Positions 42,490 to 51,120 of a stretch of 64,000 nucleotides of DNA are shown here, piece after piece (within the stretch, counting starts at the first letter, position 1; each line of letters starts with the position of its first letter). The notes below the pieces were generated by a model. It was given only the letters and a program-made list of their open reading frames with translations. It was not told the DNA's origin and did no database searches. The DNA is taken from assembly GCF_003226535.1 (NCBI RefSeq), contig NZ_QKOB01000005.1:1-64000 (forward strand), given 5' to 3'. Origin of the DNA: Meiothermus sp. Pnk-1 (GTDB lineage: Bacteria; Deinococcota; Deinococci; Deinococcales; Thermaceae). The position numbers and the translations under genes were made by a program.

Positions 42490-43532
42490 GCGACCTCCTG
42501 AAAATCCAACATCACCTGCACGGCCTCCGCTGGCTGCTGATCGAGGAGTTCATAGGCTCGGGCGGCTTCCAGGGCAGGGAAGACGTGCGAGACCAACGCC
42601 CTCAGCTCGAGCTTTTCCTCTACCGCCAGCCGCATCACGGTCTGCTCGAGCCGGAGCCGATCCCAGCGGTGATCGAGGCCGGGGTGTACCCCGGAGGTCT
42701 GGGAGCAGATCAGTTGAATGCGGTTGTGGTGAAACTCCTCCCCCAGCCGGAGTCCGGTCCCTTCCCCCTGGAAGAACCCTCCGACCACCACCTTCGAGTT
42801 ATAGGCGGTGGCCCGGATCGCCTCGTGCAAGGCGGTATAGGAGCCGGTGGCCTCCAAGCTTGCGTCGGCCCCCCGGTTGTGGGTGAGGGCTTTGATAGCC
42901 TCGGCGGGGTTTTCTTGGCGAAAGTCTATCGTCTGGAGGCCGAGCTTCCGGGCCAGCTCGAGGCGTTGTTTGATTCCATCCACGGCCACAACCTCCGCCC
43001 CGTTCAACCGAGCCAGCTGGGCCGCAAGGATCCCTACCACCCCTAACCCAAACACCGCCACCGTATCTCCCAACCGAACCTCCGCGTCGTGAACCATGTT
43101 GAGGGCAATCGCGCCGATGCGGGCAAAGATGCCTATCCGCGGATCCCAGCTTTCGCCCCTCAACCGCCTTGGAGCTGTGACCTCCTCGCTCAACACAGCC
43201 GAGCTGCGATGCCCCCACGAACCCCAGACCACCTGCCCGACCTCGAGCCTCCTTACCTGCGAGCCCACCTCCACGACCTGGCCCACCTGCTCGTAGCCGA
43301 TGCCCCGCAGGGGATACTCGAGCCCCGCCTGACCCGGCACGAAGAGGCGTCGTTCGGGATCCCAACGCTTCTCGAGGTAGGGATTGGTACCGCGGTACTG
43401 GGTGAGTTCGGTGCCCGCCGAGATACCCGAGTAGAGGGTACGCACCCGGACCTCGCCGGGTTGCAGCGGAGGGTCAGGGTACTCTTGCAGCTGAACGGTT
43501 CGGGGAGCGGTGAACACCACCTGGATGCCCAC
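42486..43532 (-). CDS. MDR-family dehydrogenase without the usual zinc ligands
   Basis: 348 residues, GroES-like then Rossmann domain (VAVFGLGVVGILAAQLA). The usual catalytic zinc Cys is replaced in SGISAGTELTQYRG, and there is no four-Cys structural zinc loop. This resembles MDR proteins annotated as zinc-binding dehydrogenases of sugar clusters or bacteriochlorophyllide-type enzymes. GTG start with GGAGG upstream. Between the GH63 gene (3-base gap) and the epimerase (overlap). Confidence 0.87.
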   Translation of the reverse strand: MGIQVVFTAPRTVQLQEYPDPPLQPGEVRVRTLYSGISAGTELTQYRGTNPYLEKRWDPERRLFVPGQAGLEYPLRGIGYEQVGQVVEVGSQVRRLEVGQVVWGSWGHRSSAVLSEEVTAPRRLRGESWDPRIGIFARIGAIALNMVHDAEVRLGDTVAVFGLGVVGILAAQLARLNGAEVVAVDGIKQRLELARKLGLQTIDFRQENPAEAIKALTHNRGADASLEATGSYTALHEAIRATAYNSKVVVGGFFQGEGTGLRLGEEFHHNRIQLICSQTSGVHPGLDHRWDRLRLEQTVMRLAVEEKLELRALVSHVFPALEAARAYELLDQQPAEAVQVMLDFQEVA

Positions 43533-43535
43533 GGC

Positions 43536-44801
43536 CTACCTCCACCACAACACCATCGCTGCCGTCCAGGAAAACTCTCCTCCGCCCAACCCGGCCCCGG
43601 TGGTGGGGTGATAGTATTCGCTGAAACCGGAGAGTTCCGCTAGCTTGAGGGCGTCCTGGCGCAGGCGCTCGGCGGCTTCGGGGTAGCCGTACTCGACCAA
43701 CCCCCGGGCGATGAGGTAGTTCATGATGGCCCACACCGGGCCGCGCCAGTAGCGCTGGGGCTCGAACTTGGGGTGGGTGGGGTCGGTGCTGGGCACCAGG
43801 TAGCGCACCCGCTCGGCCCAACTTTCCAGCGTCCGCACCAGCCGTTCGGCCCTCAGGGGGCTGCTGGTTCCGGCGTAGAGGGGCAAAAAGGAAGCCGAGG
43901 TCCCCACCCGGATGGGCGCGTCCTGTACTCGGTCGTAGTTGTGGTAAAGCCCGGCTTGCTCGTCCCAGAGCGTCTCGATGGCCCCCTGGCTGGCCTCGAG
44001 CCAGCCCGCGATCTCGGCCTCGTCGCCAAAGCCGAAGCGCTGCGACAGCCACAGCAAGTCGCGGTTGGCGCGGTGCAGCACGCAGTCGATGAGCAGGCTG
44101 ACCACGCGGAAGGGGCACTCGCGGTGCAGGCGCAGCTGGTCGTAGCCGGCGCGCTTGTAGACCTCGAGCAGCGATAGAAAGCGGTCGTACTCGGCCTTGT
44201 GCGGACGCTGGCTGGGGTCTACGTGGCTGGTGTCGCGGCGGGTGTAGGGGGGGAGATGGGGGTCCACCGGGACGCGGGCCAAGGCCTCGTCCCAGGCCGG
44301 GCTGTTGTCGGCGCCGGTCTCCCAGGGGTGGAAGGTGGTCATGAGGCCGGTGTTCTGCGGGTCGCGCTCGCGCTTGAACCAGCGGTGGTAGGCCAGGATC
44401 TTGGGGTAGAGGGCGCGGGTTTTTTCTTCCGCCAGCGCTTTATCCTGGGCCTGCTCGAGCATCCAGCGCACGAAGGTCGCCACCACCGGCGGCTGGGTGA
44501 TGCCCGAGGTGGGCGGGGTATGGGGGGTGCCCCAGCGCTCGGGCCCCGGAAAATAGCTCGACTCCGGCCTATGGAAGACGATGTGGGGCAGCATCCCGCT
44601 TTCCCACTGGCCCCGGAAGAGCGTCTCGAGTTCCTGCCAGGCCCGCGCCTCGTCGATCCTCATCCAGCCCAGCGCGGTGAAGCCCGCGTCCCAAAGCCAC
44701 TGAAACGGGTAGAGCCCGGCGGTGGGCACGGTGAAGCCGCCGCGGTCGTTGGCCCTGAGGATGCGGGTGGCCTCCTGCTCCAGCGATTCTCGTGTCTTCA
44801 T
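43536..44801 (-). CDS. GH63-family glycosidase, mannosylglycerate-hydrolase-like
   Basis: 421 residues, an (alpha/alpha)6-barrel enzyme of the GH63/MGH-MgGH group. Recognisable segments: FQWLWDAGFTALGW, TGADNSPAWDEAL, the DTSHVDPSQRPH segment and YWRGPVWAIMNYLI. The size matches mannosylglycerate/glucosylglycerate hydrolases known from Thermus and relatives, which cleave alpha-glycosides of glycerate. No signal peptide, so it acts on imported substrate. The ATG at 44799-44801 overlaps the ATPase stop. Exact substrate is inferred; YgjK-like glucosidases are the alternative. Confidence 0.8.
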   Translation of the reverse strand: MKTRESLEQEATRILRANDRGGFTVPTAGLYPFQWLWDAGFTALGWMRIDEARAWQELETLFRGQWESGMLPHIVFHRPESSYFPGPERWGTPHTPPTSGITQPPVVATFVRWMLEQAQDKALAEEKTRALYPKILAYHRWFKRERDPQNTGLMTTFHPWETGADNSPAWDEALARVPVDPHLPPYTRRDTSHVDPSQRPHKAEYDRFLSLLEVYKRAGYDQLRLHRECPFRVVSLLIDCVLHRANRDLLWLSQRFGFGDEAEIAGWLEASQGAIETLWDEQAGLYHNYDRVQDAPIRVGTSASFLPLYAGTSSPLRAERLVRTLESWAERVRYLVPSTDPTHPKFEPQRYWRGPVWAIMNYLIARGLVEYGYPEAAERLRQDALKLAELSGFSEYYHPTTGAGLGGGEFSWTAAMVLWWR

Positions 44802-45868
44802 GCTGGCCTCGCGTGGGGGAGCGATTGGCCGCTCGCCGGGTCGAGCCAGCGCAGGCGGCCCGGCTGGGGCCTGAGCCACAGGGTTTGCCCGGGTCTGGCG
44901 GCGAAGTCGGGGGGCACCGTGACCTTGAGCGGCTGCTGTTCGTAGCTCAGCGTCAGCAGCAGGTGCGATCCCAGCGGTTCGACCACCAGGACACGGGCGG
45001 GAAAGCTCTGGGGTTGGGGCTCGAGGTGGGCCTCGAGGTCTTCGGGCCGCACCCCCAGCAGGACCTCCTTGCCCGGCGGGGAGGAGGGTAACTCCAGGGT
45101 CAGCGACTCGATCCGGGCCTGGCTGCCCTCCACCGGCAGCCGCAGGAAATTCATCGGCGGGCTGCCGATGAAGCCGCCCACGAAGGTATCGGCAGGCTCC
45201 TGATAGACCTTCATCGGCTCGTCGTACTGCACCACGCGTCCGGCGTTCATCACCGCGATGCGGTCGGCCAAGCTCATGGCCTCCACCTGGTCGTGGGTCA
45301 CGTAGAGGGTAGTGGTGCGGCTTTCGGCCAACAGGCGCTTGAGTTCGGCCCGCATCTCCAGGCGCAACAGGGCATCGAGGTTGGATAAGGGCTCATCCAT
45401 CAAGAGCACCTCAGGTTCGACGGCCAGGGCGCGGGCCACCGCCACCCGCTGGCGCTGCCCACCCGAGAGCTGCGCAGGGTAGCGCTCCAGCAGCCCCTCG
45501 ATGTGCATGAGCGTGGCGGCCCGCTCCACCTGGGCTTTGATCCGTTCGGCTGAGGCCTTTTGCATCCTGAGCCCAAAGGCGATGTTCTCGAAGACGGTGA
45601 GATGGGGAAAGACCGCGTAGTTTTGGAAGACCATCGCGATCCTGCGCGAGCGCGGGGGTAGGGCCGTCACGTCGCGCTCCCCGATGAACACCTGTCCCTC
45701 GTCGGCGTGCTCGAGCCCGGCGATGATGCGCAGCAAGGTGGTCTTGCCGCAGCCCGAAGGCCCCAAGAGCACCACGAACTCCTGGTCGCGCACCTCGAGC
45801 GAGACCCCATCCAGGGCTTTCACCCTGCCGAAGAGCTTTACGATGTTTTGCACTCGAATTCCGGCCAT
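44798..45868 (-). CDS. ABC transporter ATPase of the MalK/UgpC type
   Basis: 356 residues. Walker A GPSGCGKTT, signature LSGGQRQRVAVARAL, Walker B VLLMDEPLSNLDA, H-loop LYVTHDQ, followed by the OB-fold regulatory domain (LGVRPEDLE). Such ATPases often serve more than one sugar importer. It is the only one in the window and could also energise the importer at 12742-15909. Confidence 0.95.
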   Translation of the reverse strand: MAGIRVQNIVKLFGRVKALDGVSLEVRDQEFVVLLGPSGCGKTTLLRIIAGLEHADEGQVFIGERDVTALPPRSRRIAMVFQNYAVFPHLTVFENIAFGLRMQKASAERIKAQVERAATLMHIEGLLERYPAQLSGGQRQRVAVARALAVEPEVLLMDEPLSNLDALLRLEMRAELKRLLAESRTTTLYVTHDQVEAMSLADRIAVMNAGRVVQYDEPMKVYQEPADTFVGGFIGSPPMNFLRLPVEGSQARIESLTLELPSSPPGKEVLLGVRPEDLEAHLEPQPQSFPARVLVVEPLGSHLLLTLSYEQQPLKVTVPPDFAARPGQTLWLRPQPGRLRWLDPASGQSLPHARPA

Positions 45869-45884
45869 AGATCTCCTAGCAGGC

Positions 45885-46685
45885 TCACCGGTTGGCGATC
45901 CCCCACAGCGTGAACAAATAGCGCCGGATGGCGAAGATGAACACCAGCGCGGGCACGATCAGGAAGAAGCCGCCGGCGAAGCGGAAGGGGAGGGGGGAGT
46001 CGTTGAGGGCGGTGAGGAGGAAGGCGGGGAGGGTGCGCTCGCGCAGGGTGAGCAAGGTGGCGGCGAAGACCTCGTTCCAGGAGATCACGAAGGCGAAGAT
46101 GGCCGTGGCGGCCAGCCCGGGCAGGGCCAGGGGCAGCACCACCTTGAGGAAGGCCTGGATGCGGGTGCAGCCCAGGGTCCAGGCGGCCTCCTCGAGCTCT
46201 TTGGGGATCCCCAGGAAGAGGCTGCTGGTCACCAGCACCGCGAAGGGCAGGGCCAGGGCGGTATGCACCAGGGCTACGCCCAGCGCGGTGTCGTAAAGCC
46301 CCAGGCGGATGAACTGTACCGAAAGGGGGACGGCCAGGATGGCCAGCGGGAAGGCGCGGGTCATGAGGATGAGCAGGCGGTAGGCGTCGGCCCCGGCAAA
46401 GCGGTAGCGGGCCAGGGCATAGCCGGCGGGAGCGCCCAGGAGCACCGCGAAAAGCAGGGTCAGGCCGGCGACGATGACGCTGTTGCCGATGGCTTTGCCC
46501 ACCCCCGCGACCCCGAAGAAGAAGGCGATGGTTTCTAAGGAGAAGCGTTGTGGCAGGATGCCCTTGGGCCAGGCGAACACCGAGGCCCGGTCGCTGAAGG
46601 CCAGCGTGGCGATGAGGAAGATGGGCACCAGCACCCATAGCGCCAGCAGCACGGCCAGCGCCAGATAGATGGTGCGGGGGTTCAC
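45885..46685 (-). CDS. ABC transporter permease (second subunit)
   Basis: 266 residues with six membrane segments and an EAA loop LEEAAWTLGCTRIQAFLKVVLP. The GTG at 46683-46685 is the start: AGGAGG lies upstream and it overlaps the first permease's stop (GTGA). A longer frame exists upstream but runs inside that permease gene. Confidence 0.93.
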   Translation of the reverse strand: MNPRTIYLALAVLLALWVLVPIFLIATLAFSDRASVFAWPKGILPQRFSLETIAFFFGVAGVGKAIGNSVIVAGLTLLFAVLLGAPAGYALARYRFAGADAYRLLILMTRAFPLAILAVPLSVQFIRLGLYDTALGVALVHTALALPFAVLVTSSLFLGIPKELEEAAWTLGCTRIQAFLKVVLPLALPGLAATAIFAFVISWNEVFAATLLTLRERTLPAFLLTALNDSPLPFRFAGGFFLIVPALVFIFAIRRYLFTLWGIANR

Positions 46686-47530
46686 GCGGCTACCTCCTGT
46701 CGGGGGCGCAGGAGCCTGAGGTAAAGCAGCGTCGCCAGCCCCGAGATGCCCAGGATCAGCACCGCGTACGCCGCCGCTACGCCGGGGTTCTGGTAGGCGT
46801 TGTACCAGAAGTAGGCTTCCCCGGCCAGCACCGGCAAGTTGCGCCCACCCAGCGCCACCACCACCGCGAAGACTTCCAGCGCCAGGATCGTCCGCAGGAT
46901 CAGCGCCACTTGCAAGCTGGGCATCAGCAAGGGCAGCGTGACCCGCCAGAACCGCCGCCAGGGCGTCGCGCCGAAGACCTCGGCGGCCTCGCCGTACTCC
47001 TTGGGGATGAGCTGCAACCCCGCCACCAGGATCACGAAGACGATGGCCGTCGCCCGCCAGACCTCCGCCGCCACCACCGCCAGAAAGAGCATCGCCGGGG
47101 TCTCGTAGCTCAGCCACAGCCTCGGCTCCTGGATGAGCCCCAGGGCTTGCAGGAAGCTGTTGAGGTAGCCCCGCTCGGTGAAGATCGAAAGCCACACCAG
47201 GCCCGCCGCCAGATCGGAGATGCCCAGGGGAATCGTCCAGACGTACAAAAACAGGTCGCGCCCCTTGGAGATTCCCCCCAGCAGCATGGCCATGCCCAGG
47301 GCTAAGATTACCTGCAAGGGCACCACCACCACGGCCAGGAGCACGGTGTATTTGACGGCATCCTTGAAGTAGAGGTCGGCGGCCATGCGCTGGAAGTGCT
47401 CGAGCGTCCACCCCTCGCTTCCCCGCACCGACAGCAGCAAGGCCTCCACCAGCGGCCAGGCGAACAAAAACAGCAGGAAGATCACGCTGGGCAGGACCAG
47501 CAGGTAGGGGATGTACCGTTCACTGCGCAT
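46682..47530 (-). CDS. ABC transporter permease (first subunit)
   Basis: 282 residues with six membrane segments, starting MRSERYIPYLLVLPSVIF. EAA loop: YGEAAEVFGATPWRRFWRVTLPLL in outline (about residues 185-208). It pairs with the permease that follows. The 169 bases before it contain only short repeated words. Confidence 0.93.
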   Translation of the reverse strand: MRSERYIPYLLVLPSVIFLLFLFAWPLVEALLLSVRGSEGWTLEHFQRMAADLYFKDAVKYTVLLAVVVVPLQVILALGMAMLLGGISKGRDLFLYVWTIPLGISDLAAGLVWLSIFTERGYLNSFLQALGLIQEPRLWLSYETPAMLFLAVVAAEVWRATAIVFVILVAGLQLIPKEYGEAAEVFGATPWRRFWRVTLPLLMPSLQVALILRTILALEVFAVVVALGGRNLPVLAGEAYFWYNAYQNPGVAAAYAVLILGISGLATLLYLRLLRPRQEVAA

Positions 47531-47699
47531 AGGCTCCTTTGGCTGTCAAATCCTGAAGCAGCTGGCGCGGGTCGTGCGTCGTACGCAAAAAGCCAAACGC
47601 CAAACGCAAGACGCCTTGACCCTAGACCCTCGACGCCCGCGGGAAGGGGTAACCACGAGCCACGCGCTGCGGGTCATACGCCTTCGACCATCACTCTGG
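47531..47699. repeat. Intergenic short-word repeat region
   Basis: Contains CGTGCGTCGTACGC followed by AAAGCCAAACGCCAAACGCAAGACGC. The same words occur in the gaps at 14990-15060 and 15910-16020. No gene or terminator is visible; it separates the binding-protein gene from the permeases, as the similar stretches do in the other transporter operon. Confidence 0.55.
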
Positions 47700-48986
47700 C
47701 TAGTTCACCGGGCAGGGGCCTTCGCTGGCGGGGTCGGGCGACCAGCAGGGGGCCTTGGTGTCGTTCATGACCCGCCGCAGGTTGACGGCCTCGCTGTCGA
47801 GCACGCGCCGGATCTCCTCACCCCGCAGGATGATGCGGGCGAAGGTGTCCTGGAAGACCTTGTTGTACTCCCCGCCCTTGGCCCCCAGGCCCACCGGCAG
47901 CAGGCTGGGCAGGGCGACATTGCTCTGGGCCTGCCGGGCGATGGCATCCGCAGCCATGCGGGTGCCCTGCGGGAGGTTGTCGGGGAGCTTGATCTGGATC
48001 ACCGGGAAGAAGCCGTTTTGTACCAGGGTGGCGATCTGTACCTCGGGACGGGTTAGGTACTCGATGAGGGCCACCGCCCCGGCCCGGCTGGGGGCGCCTT
48101 TAGGAATCCCCAACCCGGCCAGCACCGGCATGAAGCCGCGGCCATAGGGCCCGATGGGAGCGGGGAAGGCCACGAAGTCGTTGGGCCGCTGGTTGAGCGC
48201 ATCGCGCAGGCGGGCGATGTGGTCCCAGGCCACCCACACCTCGCCCGACAGGAGCGGCTCTTGCATGAAGTCGTAGGTGGTGGCTTGGGGGTTGACGTAC
48301 TGCCAGATCTCCTTAAACTCGGCCCACATGTTCTCGGCTTCTTCGCTGCGGAACTTGCTCACCGCGCTCTTGGTGTAGGAGGGGTAAAGGTAGCCCTGGG
48401 TGAAGCGGTGCATCAGCCCCCGGGGGCCAGCGGGGAAGCCCAGCAGGCGCTTGCCGGTGGCTCTTTGCAAATTGGCCCCCCACTCTTTGAGCTGGGAGTA
48501 GGTGAGGGTGTTGAGGCTGGCCTTGGCCGGAAGATACGGCAAGGCTTGCTTGTTCGCCACCATGATGTAGGTGGCCTGCATCCAGGGGATGTAGTACTGG
48601 TTGGCCGTGCCCATCTTGCCCAGGCCGACGAAGGTGGGGGAGAACTTGCGCTCTTTGAGCTGAGCCATCACGTCATCCACCGTGTCCATGGCCCCGGCGG
48701 CGATGAGGGGCGGGAAGTCGCCGTGCAGCCCCCCCACCAGGCTGACGTTGACCCTACCGGTCTTGGCCTCGGAGAGAATCCGGCTGGTGAAGGGGGCGTT
48801 GTCCTCGGGGATGAACTCCACCCGCCCGGAGAAGTCCTTGAGGATGACCTGGCGCATGCGCTGGGCCTCCTCGATGGGGGTGAACTGGGTGGAGACAAAC
48901 AACACCGATGGCGATTGGGCGAACACCGCGGCCAGGGCCACCAGCGCCGCCCCCATCAGACTGAAGCCGATCCACTGCCTTCTCAT
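47700..48986 (-). CDS. ABC transporter substrate-binding protein
   Basis: 428 residues, family-1 extracellular binding protein. Signal peptide: RR, then WIGFSLMGAALVALAAVFAQ. The segment AGAVALIEYLTRPEVQ is typical of the family. Two Cys near the C-terminus (KAPCWSPDPASEGPCPVN) could form a disulfide outside the membrane. GGAGG precedes the ATG at 48984-48986. First gene after lacI; likely ligand is a compatible-solute glycoside given the GH63 enzyme. Confidence 0.93.
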   Translation of the reverse strand: MRRQWIGFSLMGAALVALAAVFAQSPSVLFVSTQFTPIEEAQRMRQVILKDFSGRVEFIPEDNAPFTSRILSEAKTGRVNVSLVGGLHGDFPPLIAAGAMDTVDDVMAQLKERKFSPTFVGLGKMGTANQYYIPWMQATYIMVANKQALPYLPAKASLNTLTYSQLKEWGANLQRATGKRLLGFPAGPRGLMHRFTQGYLYPSYTKSAVSKFRSEEAENMWAEFKEIWQYVNPQATTYDFMQEPLLSGEVWVAWDHIARLRDALNQRPNDFVAFPAPIGPYGRGFMPVLAGLGIPKGAPSRAGAVALIEYLTRPEVQIATLVQNGFFPVIQIKLPDNLPQGTRMAADAIARQAQSNVALPSLLPVGLGAKGGEYNKVFQDTFARIILRGEEIRRVLDSEAVNLRRVMNDTKAPCWSPDPASEGPCPVN

Positions 48987-48999
48987 ACCAAACCTCCTT

Positions 49000-50034
49000 C
49001 TAGCTTTGCGGCGGCCCATCCGACCCCCGCAGGATCAACTCGGGCACCCAGATCTCCTGCAACTCCTCGGCGGCGGCCCCCCCCAGCCGCGCCAAGAGCA
49101 TCTCCACCAGGCGCCGGCCCATGGCGTGGAAGGGCTGGTGCAGCGTGGAGAGGGGAGGGTCGGTGTAGTGGGCTAGGGGAATGTCGTCGTAGCCGATGAC
49201 CGAAACCTCCCGCCCGGCCTTGAGGCCCCGCTCGCGCAGGGCCCGCAGGGCTCCGAGGGCCATGAGGTCGTTGGCGCACAGCAGGGCGGTGGGGGGCCGG
49301 GGTAAGCCCAGCAGGGCCTGGGTGAGCCGGTAGCCGCTCTCCTCGCTCAGGTCGCCCTCGAGCACCCACTCCGCCCGCAGGGGAAGGCCCGCTTCCGCCA
49401 GCGCCCGTTGATACCCCTTCAGGCGGTGCTGGGCGAAGTTGAGTTCGTGAGGGGCTCCGATGTAGGCGATGTGGCGGTGGCCCAGGTTCAGGAGGTGCTG
49501 GGTGGCTTTGTGAAAACCCTGCTCGCCGTCGATGTCCAGGTAGGGGAAGGGCTCGTCGATCAGGTCGCTGCGCCCGTGGGCCACGAAGGGGACCTTTCGC
49601 TTGAGCAGGTACACGATGCGCTCGTCCAGGCGGCGGGTGCGGGCGAGCACCAAGCCGTCCACCCGCTTGCTCTCGACCAGGCGCTGGTAGCAGGAGAGCT
49701 CCTGGGGACCCGGGGGGCTGGTGGTCACCAGTAAGTCCAGGCCCACCTCGGACAGCCCCTCGCCCAGGCCAGCCAGCAGCTCCAGGAAAAACGAATCGGC
49801 GAAGCGCCCCTGCGGCGCGGGAATCACCACCCCCACGGTCTCGGCCCGGCCTTTGCGCAGGCGCTGGCCCAGGGGGTTGGGGCGGTAGCCCAGCCGGGCG
49901 GCGGCCTCGAGCACCCGCTCCCGGGTGGCCGCGCTCACCCGGCTGGAGTTGTTGAGCACCCGCGAAACGGTGGCAATCGAGACCCCAGCCAAGGCCGCCA
50001 CCTGGCGAATGTCGGGGGAATGGGAGTCGGGCAC
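49000..50034 (-). CDS. LacI-family transcriptional regulator
   Basis: 344 residues. Helix-turn-helix and hinge: DIRQVAALAGVSIATVSRVLNNSSRVS, then a periplasmic-binding-like ligand domain ending VPELILRGS. The GTG at 50032-50034 with GGAGG four bases upstream is the likely start. It probably represses the operon that follows, and itself, through the site at 50075. Separated from the binding-protein gene by 13 bases, so cotranscribed. Confidence 0.93.
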   Translation of the reverse strand: MPDSHSPDIRQVAALAGVSIATVSRVLNNSSRVSAATRERVLEAAARLGYRPNPLGQRLRKGRAETVGVVIPAPQGRFADSFFLELLAGLGEGLSEVGLDLLVTTSPPGPQELSCYQRLVESKRVDGLVLARTRRLDERIVYLLKRKVPFVAHGRSDLIDEPFPYLDIDGEQGFHKATQHLLNLGHRHIAYIGAPHELNFAQHRLKGYQRALAEAGLPLRAEWVLEGDLSEESGYRLTQALLGLPRPPTALLCANDLMALGALRALRERGLKAGREVSVIGYDDIPLAHYTDPPLSTLHQPFHAMGRRLVEMLLARLGGAAAEELQEIWVPELILRGSDGPPQS

Positions 50035-50074
50035 AAAACCTCCACCGGGGCTAAAAACCCCATTGCTGAGATGA

Positions 50075-50119
50075 TGTAAACGTTTTCTATACCCTAGCAC
50101 TTGTTCAGGGTTTGGTCAA
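50075..50119 (-). promoter_or_regulatory. lacI promoter with LacI-type operator
   Basis: TGTAAACGTTTTCT (50075-50088) fits the LacI-family operator pattern TGnAAnCG-nTTnCA with one side imperfect and CG at its centre. Upstream on the minus strand TTGACC (50114-50119) and TAGGGT (50091-50096) are 17 bases apart; an alternative -10 is TATAGA. The operator sits just downstream of the -10, ideal for autorepression. Confidence 0.7.
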
Positions 50120-50183
50120 GGGCCCGCAGGGCGGCGGGCCGGTGGAGGGGGGGTGGGTTTTTCTTTACACTGGAGGGAAGTGT

Positions 50184-51071
50184 ATGAAGATTCATACCCA
50201 GTTCGCTCCAGGCAAACCGCTGTTCTCCTTCGAGTTCTTCCCGCCCAAGACCGAGGAGGGCGAGGCCCAACTTTTCCGCACCTTGCACGTCTTAAAACCG
50301 CTCCAGCCGGCTTTCGTCTCGGTGACGTATGGGGCAGGGGGGAGCGCGCGAGGCAAAACGGTGGAGTGGGTAGGGCGGATCAAAAAAGAGGTGGGGCTCG
50401 AGGTCATGGCCCACCTGACCTGCGTGGGCGCGACGCGCGAGGAGATAGGCGAGGTGCTGGAGCAGCTGCGTCAGGTAGGGGCCGAGAACCTCATGGCGAT
50501 TCGGGGTGATCCTCCTAGAGGCCAGCAGGAGTTTCGCCCGGTAGAGGGCGGCTTCCGCTACGCCAATGAACTCATAGCCTTCATCCGCGAGCGCTACGGC
50601 GACGCGTTCTGCATCGCCGGGGGCGCTTATCCCGAGGGGCATCCGGAAGCGCCTAGCCTCGAGGCCGATCTGCGCAACCTCAAACGCAAGGTGGATGCCG
50701 GGCTGGATTTCCTGGTTACCCAGCTTTTTTTCAACAACGCCCTGTACCTGGGTTTCGTCGAGCGGGCCCGCAAGGTGGGGATCGAGGTGCCCATCGTGCC
50801 GGGGCTGATGCCCATCACCAACTTGGCCCAGGTGCGCCGCTTCACCGAGATGTGCGGGGCCAGCCTGCCGGGGCCGCTCTTGGCGCAGCTCGAGAGGTTC
50901 GCCGACGACCCGCAGGCGGTGCTCGAGATCGGGGTGGAACACGCCACCCGCCAGGCGCTGGAGCTGCTCGAGGCGGGGGCGCCGGGGATTCACTTCTATA
51001 CCCTCAACAAATCCCCCGCCACCCGCTGGGTAGTCGAGAACCTGCGCAGCCGGATGGCCCGATCCGCTTGA
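50184..51071 (+). CDS. metF: Methylenetetrahydrofolate reductase
   Basis: 295 residues, the bacterial MetF size. It reduces methylene-THF to methyl-THF using FAD. The N-terminal FSFEFFPPKTEEGE with the catalytic Glu, the VTYGAGGS segment, LMAIRGDPP and VPGLMPITN are all present. The ATG at 50184 follows GGAGGG. Divergent from lacI. Confidence 0.95.
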   Translation: MKIHTQFAPGKPLFSFEFFPPKTEEGEAQLFRTLHVLKPLQPAFVSVTYGAGGSARGKTVEWVGRIKKEVGLEVMAHLTCVGATREEIGEVLEQLRQVGAENLMAIRGDPPRGQQEFRPVEGGFRYANELIAFIRERYGDAFCIAGGAYPEGHPEAPSLEADLRNLKRKVDAGLDFLVTQLFFNNALYLGFVERARKVGIEVPIVPGLMPITNLAQVRRFTEMCGASLPGPLLAQLERFADDPQAVLEIGVEHATRQALELLEAGAPGIHFYTLNKSPATRWVVENLRSRMARSA

Positions 51072-51108
51072 TGTGTGCCCTCCCCAACATCCTGGGCCTC
51101 AGGCTTGG

Positions 51109-51114
51109 GATAAT
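51109..51114 (+). promoter_or_regulatory. -10 box for a leaderless SDR message
   Basis: GATAAT is followed by exactly six bases and then the ATG at 51121, with no ribosome-binding site, the same geometry as at 31861-31875. A clear -35 is not seen. Confidence 0.5.
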
Positions 51115-51120
51115 GCGGGT

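Noticed and set aside
45885-47411. 508-codon version of the second permease
   Set aside because: The first half lies out of frame inside the upstream permease gene; a GTG start with AGGAGG and a GTGA overlap gives a normal permease.
50120-50150. GC-rich inverted words before metF as a riboswitch
   Set aside because: The short leader (under 80 bases) lacks the conserved core of SAM or THF riboswitches.
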